Shown: positions 32,070 through 44,315, numbered from the stretch's first letter. The stretch is DNA of 64,000 bases from Terfezia claveryi (GCA_015179025.1 WHUX01000175.1:46339-110338); one strand, 5' to 3'. Made by a program: numbers and translations. The notes: generated from the letters alone by a model not told the origin.

Positions 32070-32330
32070 GCCAAGTGACCGCGGTACGCTGCTACTTTCA
32101 CCTGTGGTTTCTGTGAGTCTTAATCACTGCCGCATACTTTTGCAAGGACAATACCGTACCCTGCAACGTGATGTTGACATGCTAAAAGCCCTTGGTGATA
32201 CAATTTTCTATATCAATGAAAGAACACTGCTCGTGCCCAACGCGACATTGGGCCTCAAGAGCGTCGCTACATGTACAAGGTTTAGGCTGGGTTATCATTG
32301 TCATTCACGGTAGTTTAAGCCGACTCGACT
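32070..32330 (+). pseudogene. Degraded partial copy of the membrane-protein gene at 34 kb
   Basis: Two frames together read HLWFL-stop-VLITAAYF then RDVDMLKALGDTIFYINE, corresponding to NLWFLWALIIAMYF and RDIDMLRALGDTMSYMN in the gene at 34.0-35.4 kb. A Trp codon has become TGA and there is a frameshift. Only this internal segment is preserved. Confidence 0.7.
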
Positions 32331-33955
32331 TCAGAAACCTCATTGCCGATCACAATGAAGACGATGCACTATGTAATTTGTAAAATCTTTTAGATGGGAG
32401 CTGCTGTTGATTAAATTATGACTTGTATTAGCTTGAACCTGTGATCCTCATTTGCATGAGGACAATATAATGTGAAGTAATCCTATGCTGCGTAACGTGG
32501 GAAGCCTTCTGTTAGATCATAGCAGAGAATATTGCGCATGCAATACTTGGATCATGAGTTGAATTGTCGATCACATGACGGTAATATCTTATTGACGGCC
32601 ACCCATTATAGGCAAAGCGGCATCATTCTTGTAATCTAACTTTTCGCATGAATCTTCAAGTGAGCAAAAATTTCTTACTCCACGGGACATGCATGCGTAT
32701 GCTGATAACGACGGTCTACTAGGTCCCACATCCCCTAGGCGCAAACTACGTCGCCATAACCGGACCCCCCAAACTCCAACTGTTGCTGTAAATGCTCTTC
32801 CATTGGGGCTGAGAGCAAAGGCGCTGTCGGTTCTAATATCCCAATTTCTTTGTATAATTCAGGCCACGAGTAGCACAGCTCCACCACAGGAGATCGCGGA
32901 CATCACAGCTGCCCTCCGAGACTCACATACATGTACACCCACAAAGGGCCGCATAAATGGTGGACACACACGGTAGGCGGGGCTGGAGGCACCCTATGTG
33001 AGCAGTGCGGGGTGCCACAGAATTCTCGGTGGGAGAAAGTGTGAGGTTACTTTGCAGGGGGGTGCGGAGTTCTTGAAGTGAAAGGTGCAGGGTCAGTGTC
33101 ATATTTATTTTATGTTTTCTCTCCTCGAAAAGGAGACTGGGAAAATCTTGCATCGTACGTACATTTGCTTACTATAAATTACTGGTATGTAGATAATTTG
33201 AGTACGCGAACCAATAAACCACAAGTAGCGACCAGAAGTCCTGTGATACACTAGAATTTATTCCACCAAGCCCAATGTGCAACTGCATATCGCATTAGCG
33301 TTATATATTCTTCCATATTCATCATGTAAATATTCAGGGTGGGCGAGACCTGTGAAGGGAAAATTCACGGGGGAATAGATTGTCCCACTCATAGATCTAG
33401 GTGCAGAATACGATGCAGGGTCAGTCGCAACATGTTTCACTTGCTCCCATATGCAGGATAGCTACCTCAGCTTGCACTACGGAGTAGATCTTTAACATCT
33501 GGTTAAGGGACAGTCTACAGTACATGTAATTGTGGCATGAAAACTGTTACCTTTCGATCTCTGAAGGAAAGGGTGCACGGTATCTACCAAGCGCCATCAA
33601 TGACTCGGGTAGGCTAATGGTTTCTTTCGTTAATTTGCTATTGCAAAGAACTATTTTGAACAGCGTAGCTGAAACACCCCCCACGCGGCTGCGGGGCGGC
33701 GTTTGACCCAAGAACTTTGTAACCTGAAGCAGTGCAATGCACCAAGTAAGTACTGGAAGCCGCGAGGTCATTTCAGCCGTCCTTTTTACACATGGCACAT
33801 GACGAAAGTGGACCCATGGAACTGGGGCCATGGCCTTGAATAGTTATCACTTATTAGTGATTCACCGGTTGATAGCACCGCCGTCACTGTAGTAAGTATT
33901 CGATTAATATTAAGAACACAAGACCAGTGGCGTACTTGCCCGAACCTCTATTTAG
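32331..33955. other. No gene recognised; possibly upstream exons of the membrane-protein gene
   Basis: An open frame at 32689-32976 (MHAYADNDGLLGPTSPRRKL...) has no family resemblance and may be chance. Nothing matches the resident repeats. The missing 5' exon(s) of the gene at 34 kb could lie here. Confidence 0.35.
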
Positions 33956-34003
33956 GTGCTCCTTGTCGCCTTTTGCAGTATCTACATTCCCCTGGCGAAT
34001 CCA

Positions 34004-35399
34004 ATGGCTTCCTTGGTTGTTAATTGGGATTATTTATCCTATGGACTTATAATAAATGCGTTGATCCACAACCACCTATCAACCCGCAATCTCCGATGGT
34101 GGCTAGCGGCCGTCGTTGGCTTTATTTTACTAGTTGTTTCTCTGTCAATCACTGTACCTGCTCTATCGCATGCTTCTAGCGAGCGATCCCGGCTAGGGTG
34201 CAAAGAAATTCATGGCAACCGCGACATGTATGGCATCGGGGTTCGAATTGCAACATACCTCCAAGTTGTGATAATCATATTTGGCGAAGTATATGCGGAT
34301 CATACATATGCAGCTGCTCTCACTTCCGTGAACTTGTGGTTTCTGTGGGCCTTAATTATTGCAATGTACTTTAGCACAGACACTGCCGAGTGGCGTGATA
34401 TTGACATGCTAAGGGCCCTGGGAGATACAATGTCCTATATGAACCTGGGAGCTTTACTCCTACCCACGGCGAAATTGGACCACGAGAGTGTCTTCACAAG
34501 AATTGTGCGGTGGGCTACGTTGCTCCATTGGCAGTTCACCCCAACAGAGGGCATTCGGCGCACCCCAGACCCCAATGGCCCCGAGTGCTATTACGATTGG
34601 TTTTTTTGCGTATCCAATACCGCCGAAGCAGGAAGGTATCCGCGTGTAATATTTAATCACATCGTTACTTACGGCACAATTGGGCTTGTTTTCCTGGCGT
34701 TGCTGAGGATTGTGATCTATGTGGAACAATTTCCCTGGGACAGGATCCGGGTTGCCCTCAAAGGCACGTTTGGAGCAAACAAGCACACATGGTTAGAGGT
34801 GTGTGGTGATATCCTCTTAATATACCCCGTGGGGGATATTATGGAACTGTTAGATGTGGTGAGTAATGACCCCGAAATAGTCCGCCTGACACACTCCAAG
34901 TCCCCTATTGAGGCTGCTTCTAGTAGTTTACTTTGGGTGACTATGCATCTGTGTATCCAAATTCTTCTTCAGAGACCTAACATGTGGCAATGATCTATAG
35001 CAGTGCGCGACAAGCTACCAGGCAGGGTGGTACCACTATCTCAAGGAGCGTTATTCGTTACCACCTAATGCGTTTCCTATACACTCGTGCTCTGGGTACT
35101 CGTGCTCAGAGTCATTGCCTGTACAGGTAATGTGGATGGCATTGAGCGTACCGCGCCGCATCAAAAACCATATTGACGGTTCACAAGCGAGGATCATATG
35201 GAACATCACTTTCCTGGTATACGGCATTCAAACGCTCGAGTTCACCATTCTGGCAAACAACATTCAGGGTGTGAACGACTTACGATCTCTAGGGCAACTC
35301 CTCGCATTGATTATTAGTGTGGGCGCACTCCTGGCAATGATCGCAGGAGAGATTACAAAAAATCGAAGGAGAGTCTACGGTGTCCCTCTCTTTGCTTAG
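34004..35399 (+). CDS. Polytopic membrane protein, two exons visible (5' end uncertain)
   Basis: Exons 34004-34936 and 35001-35399 join in phase. The 64-nt intron (34937-35000) has donor GTGACT, branch CTAAC at 34977-34981 and acceptor CTATAG. Hydrophobic segments include WWLAAVVGFILLVVSLSITV, YLQVVIIIFGEVY, LWFLWALIIAMYF, TIGLVFLALLRIVIYV, IIWNITFLVYGIQTLEFTIL and LGQLLALIISVGALLAMIAG, so roughly six to eight membrane spans. Landmarks between them are RDIDMLRALGDTMSYMNLGA and ECYYDWFFCVSN. The frame is open back to about 33956 without an ATG, so 34004 is the first ATG but an upstream exon is likely (acceptor-like TTTTGCAG at 33971-33978). No function can be named. A degraded partial paralogue lies 2 kb upstream. 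Confidence 0.7.
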
Positions 35400-36426
35400 T
35401 TGGGTCGTGATTGAAGTAATCAGGGGTGGTTGTATATACTATTGTGGGGCCCTAGCCTGTAGAAACATATTCAATTACGAGGGACCTCACTTGTATGGCT
35501 TTGGGGGAAGTAGGGGTTTTTACTCTGCTGTGTAATCAAGAGACGAGACCAGGTTGAATAGTCCACAAGGTTTAGCTAGGAGCGTGGTCCCCGGTTACGC
35601 AAATAAGCACTAGTTACAGAGTTACCTTAAAATAACGTAGAGTTACTTTAAAATAACCTTGAGTTTTCCTCTACTTGCTGGAGTTTGTTGGTTACGAAGT
35701 TAGTTGTTTAATATGTTCCTTTTGTTTTTAACATCAGTACTCGTATTTATACTATTTATCAATATGACGAGAGCACGCATTCCCCGTGGAGACCCGGCTG
35801 GATTGTCCAACCTCCGAGCCGTGTTGGCTCCTAAATACATACTGTACTGAAGAAGATAAAAGTGTCACACACTAAGAGTAACGCTCAACTCAGTCAGTCG
35901 TGAGGAAATCTGTATAGTATGTTCTATGAACAAGCGATGATTGCATATCTATGTTGTATGGAAAAGAAGAAATAGCCATGACCTTCCCGAGTCTAACTTT
36001 CCCTTTCTAAAACACTAAACTTTTACTCTGGCGAAACATTGCGGCGGAAATGGGGGTGATCTGATGCGTGAGATTTTAGTAGTTGTTAAGTGCTTTTATA
36101 TACAACATACGGAGGTCCACACCAAAAGTCTTTTCCTCTTTCCTTATTGGGAATTGAGGGCTGCCTACTCCGTACATATGCATGCAGATTTGCGTGAAAG
36201 GTTGCATATGCAAAATGTTTCTGCATCGGCGAGCCACAAGGCCAGATAGGCCTGATAGCCTTTTACCGATGCTCTTAAGCATGCTGGCCTAATGTTGCTG
36301 TTATGGAAGATAAGGCGCCAGCTCATATATCTAAACAACAGCGGCTATTTTTTTATGCTACCAACAACGACTTCTTTGGCCGGGTAACTCACCTGACCTC
36401 AATATGATCGAGACATGTTGGGCATA
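35400..36426. other. No gene recognised
   Basis: AT-rich spacer after the membrane-protein gene. Short frames only, no family resemblance and no LTR or LINE tail. Confidence 0.5.
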
Positions 36427-36859
36427 TAGAAAACTCCCGTTACAAGCATACCCGATATAAGCATATATTCGTTATAAGCATACCCCCTCCGGTCCCCCCA
36501 TACAAAACGGTAGATTTAAGGCATAAATTCACCCATTCATATATGCATACCATTTTCTCGCTTAGTCACATACATATGCTTATAACGAATATACGCTAGC
36601 AGGGTTCTAAGCGGGGTAAATATCCTAATATTGCCGAAAAATCTTACTTACAGGTCCTACGAATCCTACTATTTGTATCAGGAAAAGGCAAAAAAAACCC
36701 AGCGGAGGATCACAGAGTTTATACATCAACCCTAGTACTCATTTCCTGTCTTATTTGTCCATTTCGTCATGTATGTAATTTTCTCCCGGTATAAGCATAT
36801 ATTCGTTATAAGCATACTACCTCCGATCCCGACCGTATGCTTGTAACGGGAGTTTACTG
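36427..36859. mobile_element. Pogo-like MITE (433 bp), TA-flanked
   Basis: Terminal inverted repeats CAGTAAACTCCCGTTACAAG... (right end) and a slightly diverged left end, flanked by TA at 36425-36426 and 36860-36861. Subterminal copies of GTTATAAGCATA and GTTACAAGCATA occur near both ends. No ORF. Confidence 0.8.
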
Positions 36860-37025
36860 TACTCGGCATCATCGCGGACCCCAAGCTGACTTTTCCACAC
36901 CACATCCAATTCAGGAACAGCGAGAGTGCAACGTCACAACACCAGCAGGGGGGGGAGGGAATATCATCATTCGCGGCGGAAGTTCTCTTTATTGGTGCAA
37001 CTCGGCCATTTCACTGGGTGAAAGG

Positions 37026-37112
37026 TTTTTTTTTTTTTTTTTTTTTATTTTAAATAAAAAAACTCGTTACTCATATGCGGTCCCGTCAGGGGGACCATAT
37101 TGAATAAGCGGC
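37026..37112 (-). repeat. LINE/SINE 3' tail with long poly(A), 5'-truncated
   Basis: T run 37026-37046 on plus, then the reverse complement of ...TGGTCCCCCTGACGGGACCGCATATGAGTAACGAGTTT, matching the tail stem-loop and end of the SINE at 17595. Confidence 0.7.
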
Positions 37113-39572
37113 TACGTCACCGATCTCCAACATATTACTAGGCTCGATGAAACTTATCGAATAAAAAGCCCCTACGGAAAATTACGGCTCCATATAGAGG
37201 ATGCAGTACGTTACGAATGCTGTGGCACTTGAGGGTAACAGGATTACCTCTGCAGTTGGCATTGGGATGTAATTGTGCTTAAGCTGATTACATAAACTAG
37301 AGAATATGGCTCCTTTGTGACCAAGAAGGATAACAACCACTCAAGTACTTGCCCATTCCTTAAGAGGATTAATGAGTTGTGCATGCTGGCATAGGCTCCT
37401 AGCCACCCCCTTTCCTTACTTCAGTGAATTCGTCGAGTCATCACTTGGGGGCGGCTACCATAGAGAGACTTTAGGTAGTCTCAATAGACAGCTGTGGGTC
37501 CAGGAATACCTCAGTAGATATAACAGCATATTCTTTTTTTTTTTTCGAATTACCAGAAATCCGTTCCTCGAGCTCTCGTCTCCCTCCTTTGCATCACCTT
37601 GATTATCTTCAGTTTTACAAATAATCCAGAATCAATTTGCGTCAGACACTATATAACAAACCTTTTTATTCTTCCCAGGCCTATGCACGTTTTTTCAAGT
37701 ATACATTGAGCGGAGACCTAAATTACTCTGGATCAACATTGGCCTAAGAGCCTAAACCTCTCTAACGACCACTCAATGTCATACTGAAAGGAAATTGGTT
37801 TTATACAGCAGAACTATCCTTTAGTTAGTACTCGAGCCTCTTAAAATCCAAACTAGAATAGTATTACTCACGATAAAATCTTCCTCATTAACCCCCTTAA
37901 CGCCTTCTTCCCAATCATCCCAGCCCCCCTTGCTCACACAACCCGGAATACTATAAGTCACACCCACATATGTACCTCGTCCCTGGTACCAAGAGTCCAT
38001 TAAACACCCTCGCTATATTCTCATGGTTCCTCAACAACTTCAGCTCCGCCCCTTCGCTATTTGCCCACCCACTAATCTCTGCACTATGCAAAAGCAACGC
38101 CGAGAACCCACCGCCAGCGCTGTTGCTACTCAAGATCCATGGTACTTTCCATCCTTTCACCTCCTCGCTCGGGAAGGCATAGGCATTCTTCCCACTGCCC
38201 TCCGCGCCAACAGTTGGCTTAAGCCGCCCATAGCTATCTGCTGCTACGATGCATGCCAGAAAACTCCCGCGGCAGCAGCGAGATAAATAACGGGGTCAAT
38301 AGCTCCGTTATTCCCCTCGTTTCTTGCTGCCCAAAACATGAGGATATTTGCATTCTTTGCTCTATCAATTGCGGCCTTTAATCTGAGCTCATCTGGGGGG
38401 GACGCACAACTGAACTAGGTAAGGTTGTATTGACGACGACATAGATATAATGTATAGGCAGGCGTATGAGGAACTTTACTCAATTGCTCAATGCTCAAGT
38501 ATTACTAGAGGTCGGTTGCTTTGGGGACGGGCGCGGGGGGATCCCCAACCACCCACTCCAACCAACGCATCTATTATATTATCACTCCATATGCATTTAC
38601 TTAATACTCCCCATTTCCATCCCCCATCTCTCGCTCCAGGCGGTCCCACTCCCGGCGGGCCCATCTCAAGCTTCTCTTGCCCACCTTTGTTAGTTTGAAA
38701 TGTCTAAGGAAAAGTTATTTCGGACGGTAAGTACTTGGGGTATTCAAACAGGTATGTGGGAGCCAGACTATCTTTAACGCTGTTTAAATTGATCTACTTG
38801 TACTTTGGGGGTTGGATGTCCAAAAAAAGAATTAGACCGAATGGTATTAGCTTGCGGTAGTGTAGACGGTGATAGTTGCAAGGTCTTGTCAATTTGACCC
38901 ACAAAACATTGGAATACCAATACCTATCTATGCCAAAGAAATAAAACAAGAAATGGCAGAAATATGGGCACAAGACAAAGATATACCAGTATATAGCACT
39001 TAAATCAAAAAATCCCCAATACCCCCATCTTGTGCATACGCCATGTTAAAATCACTTACTCTGCCTAGAATTTACCCGGATAGATAACTAAAGATCACTC
39101 AACGCCCTATATATCTATGAGCATATGTAAAAAGACAAGTATCTTAACTTCTATTCAATGGTGGGTAACTACTTACATCAAAAAACTCCTGAATTTGTAG
39201 CACCCGCCCCCGCTCCTCAATTTCCACCTCATCTAGCTCCTCATAGTCATTGCAGATCTCTAAATTGATGTCAATTGCTACCTGTCCCCTCCCCTATTAT
39301 CTTCTCTACCAGCTGTCGTATTATCACCTCTATTAGCATCACATCACTACTAATAACCCCCTACCCCTTCCCCTCCTTTTCTCCCCCTACAGCCCTCAGC
39401 TTAGATGAGGCTCGAGGTCTTTTGTCCACTAGCTAATGCAACATCACATGCCTACCTTATATTCTGCATTATGCATTGCCTTTACTTCATCCGCCATTTC
39501 TTTTGCTGCCGCTCTCTCAGTACTTTTTATAGCAGCCGCTTGCTGCTCCTCTTTCATTTTATCACCTTAGCA
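37113..39572. other. No gene recognised
   Basis: Open frames of 60-90 codons at 37951-38286 and 38450-38698 overlap one another on both strands without family resemblance. A T run lies near 37531-37543. The part from 39180 is pyrimidine-rich and probably belongs to the upstream region of the next gene. Confidence 0.4.
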
Positions 39573-39642
39573 ATGCCCTTATCAACTTCTTCTGACTTAA
39601 CACTTGACTTACCCACGTACGCCCTATTAGCAGCTTGTTTGT

Positions 39643-42297
39643 TTGTTTAGCACTTCGAAGTGGCTACTCTCTGCTCAATATCTCGGTATTTGGCAACCTT
39701 CTGTGGCCCTTCATTGGCCATTCATCTATCCATCCGTTGCTACTGTTGCTGTTCATAGTAGCAGGAATGAGGAATGCTTGGCAATTGCGGCTCTGCTCGG
39801 CTATGATGTCGCATCTCACCTAGTTTCACTTGCGAATCCCAAGCACCACAGCCCTAAGCAAGCCCTAGCTATTGCTGGTTCTCTCCTGTATCGCGACAAA
39901 AACCACTCACTCACAACCGCCCTCCTTATGAAGTCAATGCTCCCCGTTCGCGTTCATCCCCCACTTGACTATTCAGCCACCCCGACTCGTAATCTCCCCA
40001 ACGAAAGGGAGCGCGATCTCCGTTCGCGCACACTGAGCACCCTGCTATTTGCTCTTCGCACCGTTGACCCTATTTATATTAAGAACCTTGTCCAATCGAG
40101 GATAGATCCCCAGGTGGCCGCCAATCAGGATCCACCCGTCGACCTGTTCGATGGCCTTGACCTCAACGGCTGCCTCGACTCTGACGACCCTGATGGGAGC
40201 CTCGGCATGGACTATGTGACTTGCTCTTCCCCAGGCGATACTCCTGACCCCACTGCGGTCGAAGCTAAAGAGCCTGGCACAGACGATAAGCCTTCTCGCT
40301 GGCTACAGCACCTCAACTGTGTTGCCCGGCTTCTTGTTCGTGAACACGAAATCGTTGCTGTGCTCCCTAAACGTACTGGCTCTGATGCACGCTTCAGCAT
40401 GGTCTTTACCACAGACAGTAGCTCCGATGCAGACTCCGACACCGGTGTGATTCAACAGCACGACTATGTATTCTCGAGGAATCCCCGGAGCACAGCTTCC
40501 CCTCCAGCAACAATCCGCAAAAGACTTGACTCCTTAACTGACATCATGGTCTCTGTATCCATATCTGACGATCCTTTAGAGGCACTCGGGCTCGTCTCCA
40601 CCGTGGGTGAATTGGATCTGTATCTATATCGCCACTCTCATGTTCCATTCGCAACGCATGTTGCCTCTATTGAGCTCTTACTCAACAACATCATCCGGGC
40701 CTCGAATGCATACCAAGATGATACAGAGGGGGATGAGGAGGAACTATCTTCGCACTTTATCCTACGGCAGATGCTCCTGATGCGATACATCACCCTCCGG
40801 TCCGTAGGGAAAATGCAACGCCGCTTCGTGTCTCCAGCATTCCAGGAGCTCCTGAAGGTGCTACGGGGGCTAGGTCCAGCGGATATGACTACGGCTATAG
40901 CCAGTCATGCGGGGCAAGCAAGCTATACATTCACTGATTTAGAACAGGATTTGTTCGACTCGATCCTCTATCTCCCAGAATTTTCGATTGCTGAGTTCCC
41001 AAAGCTACGTGAGGCAATCACCAAATCCCAACCAATGGCCTCTCCTGTACTGATATCATGGGAGTTTCACCAGCTCTTTCTCCGCATTCTTGGTCTTGCA
41101 CAGACAACAATCTCTACCCTCTACAGCGTCTCGGCCACAGAAAATACTCCCTTCGAAGAGTTTACCCAGCAATTATCCTCTGCACAGAAAATGATGGATC
41201 ACCTCAATACTCTCGTTCACGACTCTCCCTTTGCTAAACTGCATATCCAATCACTTGAGCCCCTTATTCGTATTCCTAAGGCTACAGAGGGCGGACTGGA
41301 CCAAGATGATGCTACTCTGGAGTTGAGTGGTGCGCGACAAAACCAGCGGTTGTGCAGAGAAATACTCTATCTGATGGTGACGTTCCAGAGCTCCCTCGAT
41401 ATCGTAACGGGGAGCAAAATGCTACCAAAGCAGAAGGTTAGATTTTCTTATTTTGATGCGCTACAGGAGTCGGATGAGAAAGAGGCTGGGGAGAGGACAG
41501 CTTTGCATGACTGGAGAGGTGTTATAAAGAGTATATTTCCTACCCAAACTGTTGCTGCTTCCTCTGCTACAAGCACAGACGCCGGTGGTGTTGTTAATGG
41601 CGATGATGCGCCAATAACAGCGGAGGAAGTCATTGAAGCAATGGCATCTTACGGTGCATCCCGCAAGACAAGGAATACCTTTATCCTGCGTACCCCACCG
41701 GGTAACGGTGGGTACCGCTTTCTCGGCTGTTGCCACGCCGAGGCCACCCTGGCCACAATGTGGTCGCTTTCCCGCTCTACCCAGCTCGGTGACGTCTCAC
41801 CGCCCGATGCAATATTAGCTCCATTTCGTAACACATACTTCCGGATTGGTGCCTCAAAACGCTGCTGCCCCCTCTGTGCACTTCTTATTTCCCTCCTTTC
41901 CCCCCACGCCACATCACAAACTGGAGGATCCCCAAATAACTCCCGCAAGACTAAAATCATCCTGTCCTACCACCAAAACATGTACCCGACAGCACTCCCA
42001 CGGTTTTTACCCGAGAGAGTGGCGGTAGAGGCTTTAGCTGTGATGGAGAAGGGGATGATGAGGTTGGGGGAGGTGTTGGTTCAGATCGCAAGGCGGTATA
42101 AAAAGAGTAAGGAGAAGAGGGGAACTGTAGAGCGTGCCAATAGTAGGGATTCAAACGGGGAGAGCCCGATACAGTCTGGGGGGGAGAGTGAAGGAGGAGG
42201 GGTGGCGGTGGATGGGAAGAGGAACAAGAGAAATTTGGATGCGGGAGTGAGGAAGGCTAGGCTGAGACGTAAAATGCAGGAGCAGGCGGAGGTGTGA
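39643..42297 (+). CDS. Large protein with C-terminal OTT_1508-type deaminase domain
   Basis: An 885-codon open frame including its stop, with no interruption. The C-terminal 200 residues hold the zinc-dependent deaminase signature: GCCHAEATLA (His 698, Glu 700 counted from 39643) and CCPLC (Cys 742, Cys 745). A Lys/Arg-rich, Ser/Gly-rich tail follows (RNKRNLDAGVRKARLRRKMQ). The N-terminal 600 residues are helical, with ...ECLAIAALLGYDVASHLVSL and no other domain recognised. The frame opens at TTG, not ATG. The first Met in frame is near 39930, so a short upstream exon is likely; ATG 39573 with a donor at 39641 and acceptor near 39757-39770 would keep frame but is speculative. Proteins of this type deaminate bases in nucleotides or nucleic acids; the substrate here is unknown. 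No decay-type stops. Confidence 0.78.
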   Translation: MFSTSKWLLSAQYLGIWQPSVALHWPFIYPSVATVAVHSSRNEECLAIAALLGYDVASHLVSLANPKHHSPKQALAIAGSLLYRDKNHSLTTALLMKSMLPVRVHPPLDYSATPTRNLPNERERDLRSRTLSTLLFALRTVDPIYIKNLVQSRIDPQVAANQDPPVDLFDGLDLNGCLDSDDPDGSLGMDYVTCSSPGDTPDPTAVEAKEPGTDDKPSRWLQHLNCVARLLVREHEIVAVLPKRTGSDARFSMVFTTDSSSDADSDTGVIQQHDYVFSRNPRSTASPPATIRKRLDSLTDIMVSVSISDDPLEALGLVSTVGELDLYLYRHSHVPFATHVASIELLLNNIIRASNAYQDDTEGDEEELSSHFILRQMLLMRYITLRSVGKMQRRFVSPAFQELLKVLRGLGPADMTTAIASHAGQASYTFTDLEQDLFDSILYLPEFSIAEFPKLREAITKSQPMASPVLISWEFHQLFLRILGLAQTTISTLYSVSATENTPFEEFTQQLSSAQKMMDHLNTLVHDSPFAKLHIQSLEPLIRIPKATEGGLDQDDATLELSGARQNQRLCREILYLMVTFQSSLDIVTGSKMLPKQKVRFSYFDALQESDEKEAGERTALHDWRGVIKSIFPTQTVAASSATSTDAGGVVNGDDAPITAEEVIEAMASYGASRKTRNTFILRTPPGNGGYRFLGCCHAEATLATMWSLSRSTQLGDVSPPDAILAPFRNTYFRIGASKRCCPLCALLISLLSPHATSQTGGSPNNSRKTKIILSYHQNMYPTALPRFLPERVAVEALAVMEKGMMRLGEVLVQIARRYKKSKEKRGTVERANSRDSNGESPIQSGGESEGGGVAVDGKRNKRNLDAGVRKARLRRKMQEQAEV

Positions 42298-42984
42298 TTA
42301 GCATGGGGGTAAAAGTGGGTATTGCACTTTTGAGCTAGGTTGTGGTTTTCGAGATGTTATTGCTTTGTTGTACGTGTAGGATCCGGCATAATTAAGACTC
42401 CATGCCCTGCCTGACCTTGTTCAGTATTTTAAAGTTGCGAAATTCCTGGGATGCATCATGACGCCAAATATGTATTTTGTTTACAGCGGGTGATGTTTAT
42501 TTAATAAATTTAATAGATATTCTAATACAGTAAAGTTCCTAACCTGCAATTCTCTAGAATATTATTTTAGTTTATATAGTGCTTTTCTTTGCTTGCATTT
42601 GAGTTTAGAATTTAATACTAGCAGATGAACCTAAATATAATTGTGATAACTTGTACTCAAGTGGAAACATTTAACATAATATTAAGTAGTAGAATACAGA
42701 AGGCATCAGGGAAAAAACACTATATCCAGATACAACATATCTTCTCGTGCATCCTGTACTTCCTATTGCTCAACAGGTTGTATCATACTATCAAGAATAA
42801 GTACTTTGTCTTTGTTTTATCTCCGTAGAATATATTTTTATCTTATATATTTTATTATTTTTCCTGTCTTAAGTTTGGATTGTTTTTAACATCTTTAGAA
42901 AATTCTCTTCAGTAGATTAGTTGAAAAATTGCTCTAGAATTACTCTTGTTCATTCTTTAGTATGCTTTCTACAACTCTAAACTA
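42298..42984. other. AT-rich spacer, no gene recognised
   Basis: Downstream of the deaminase gene. AT-rich, with only chance frames such as 42625-42828. Confidence 0.5.
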
Positions 42985-44315
42985 GCCATAAATATATTCC
43001 ATACATATATAGAAGCTGCAAATATATGAATTCCATGTATATATGTTTGTTATGGGCCGCTCACGGGCATCGGCCGCCCATGGGCAGCATATGCCAATTA
43101 ATATAATTCCTTAATTTGGTAAATCTTAATCAAACAAAATATTCTGCGACACTCAAAAACACTTTAAGAAGTTATTTTGACTGCCCTATCCACATCATAT
43201 ACCCTTCCTGTTAATTAGTAGGAGATGGCAGACATTAAACAAGGGAGAATTTCGGAAAATTACCTCAAGTCCTTCAGATGGTGAAATACATGCTGGCGAC
43301 GTTAACAACTCATCATTGCATCTCTGATGATGAATAGAATAGGGAAGAGGATACTGAGTTTACTGCTGCCCTAAAAATCCGCAACCCTATCCAATAGGTA
43401 TTTGGAAATTAGTTTCTTATCCACAGAGGTTCTTATTGACGGGCCCTTATTACTCAGGCTATATTAACCATCTTATACTGAATATCAATATGCTATATAG
43501 AATTCAGTGAAATTTGGAGCAATCATAATTATAATATCTTTTGTCTATATCTTGTTGCAAGATTGATTTTTATACTAGAAAAATCTAGGCTATTCCTCAC
43601 TTATAAAATCCAGGTCAGGTACAAAGTAGTACTTTCTTAATAACAGGTACTGTTTTATATGCAGATTGCTAAGCTACTCCAAGTTCTTGATTTTAAACCA
43701 AAACAAAGCAGGTTCTACCTAGAATTATACAACAGGTAGATGGTATTTTACAGCGTTATGGGAGATCAAATAGCACAATGCTACATACAATAAACCTCAT
43801 ACTTTTGCAGTTTGATATTGCTAAACCCGATAACCTTTACCCAACTACTGACCTTACGGGCTTAGAGTTTGATATTTTAGATACTCTAACTGCTTGGTAA
43901 ACCACAGTTCACCAGGCATCTATAACTACCAGTGTTTCGAAAACTTCTACTCTAATTGTTGTCGCCAATACTTTAAGAATTATCTGAAATGCTTAATTTA
44001 TTAACATACGAAAGTATTAACAGATCATGACTATATTCCTCTAGCTGAACCAAATTGGAATGTTAGAGGGGAGTCTAATTGATTGGGAAATCAATGAATC
44101 TTTTGCAGTCACTGGGAAATTATCAATTCTTTTTTTTTTCTAGTAAATCAGTACTTTATCAATATACCAAATTGAGTAATAATTTAAATTGCCCACGGCC
44201 GGCAAGTGGGTATGCCGTAGGCAGCTGATGCTCGCAAGTGGCCCAGAACATATATACCAGACACGAATGTATGAATTCCACATATATAGATGAAATCCAT
44301 ACACATATAGACTAT
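42985..44315. mobile_element. Decayed element with about 130-150-bp terminal inverted repeats
   Basis: The left end (42985-43120) and the reverse complement of the right end (44180-44315) align through GAATTC, TATATATG, GGGCC.CT..CG.GCATC.GC, GCC.A.GGCA and AATTTGGTA, with many transitions. GC-rich cores (43057-43092 and 44190-44245) stand out in an AT-rich surround. The interior is AT-rich with no surviving ORF. Boundaries are approximate. Confidence 0.5.

Noticed and set aside
37951..38698. Small genes in the 38 kb region
   Set aside because: Overlapping frames of 60-90 codons on both strands with no homology that I recognise.
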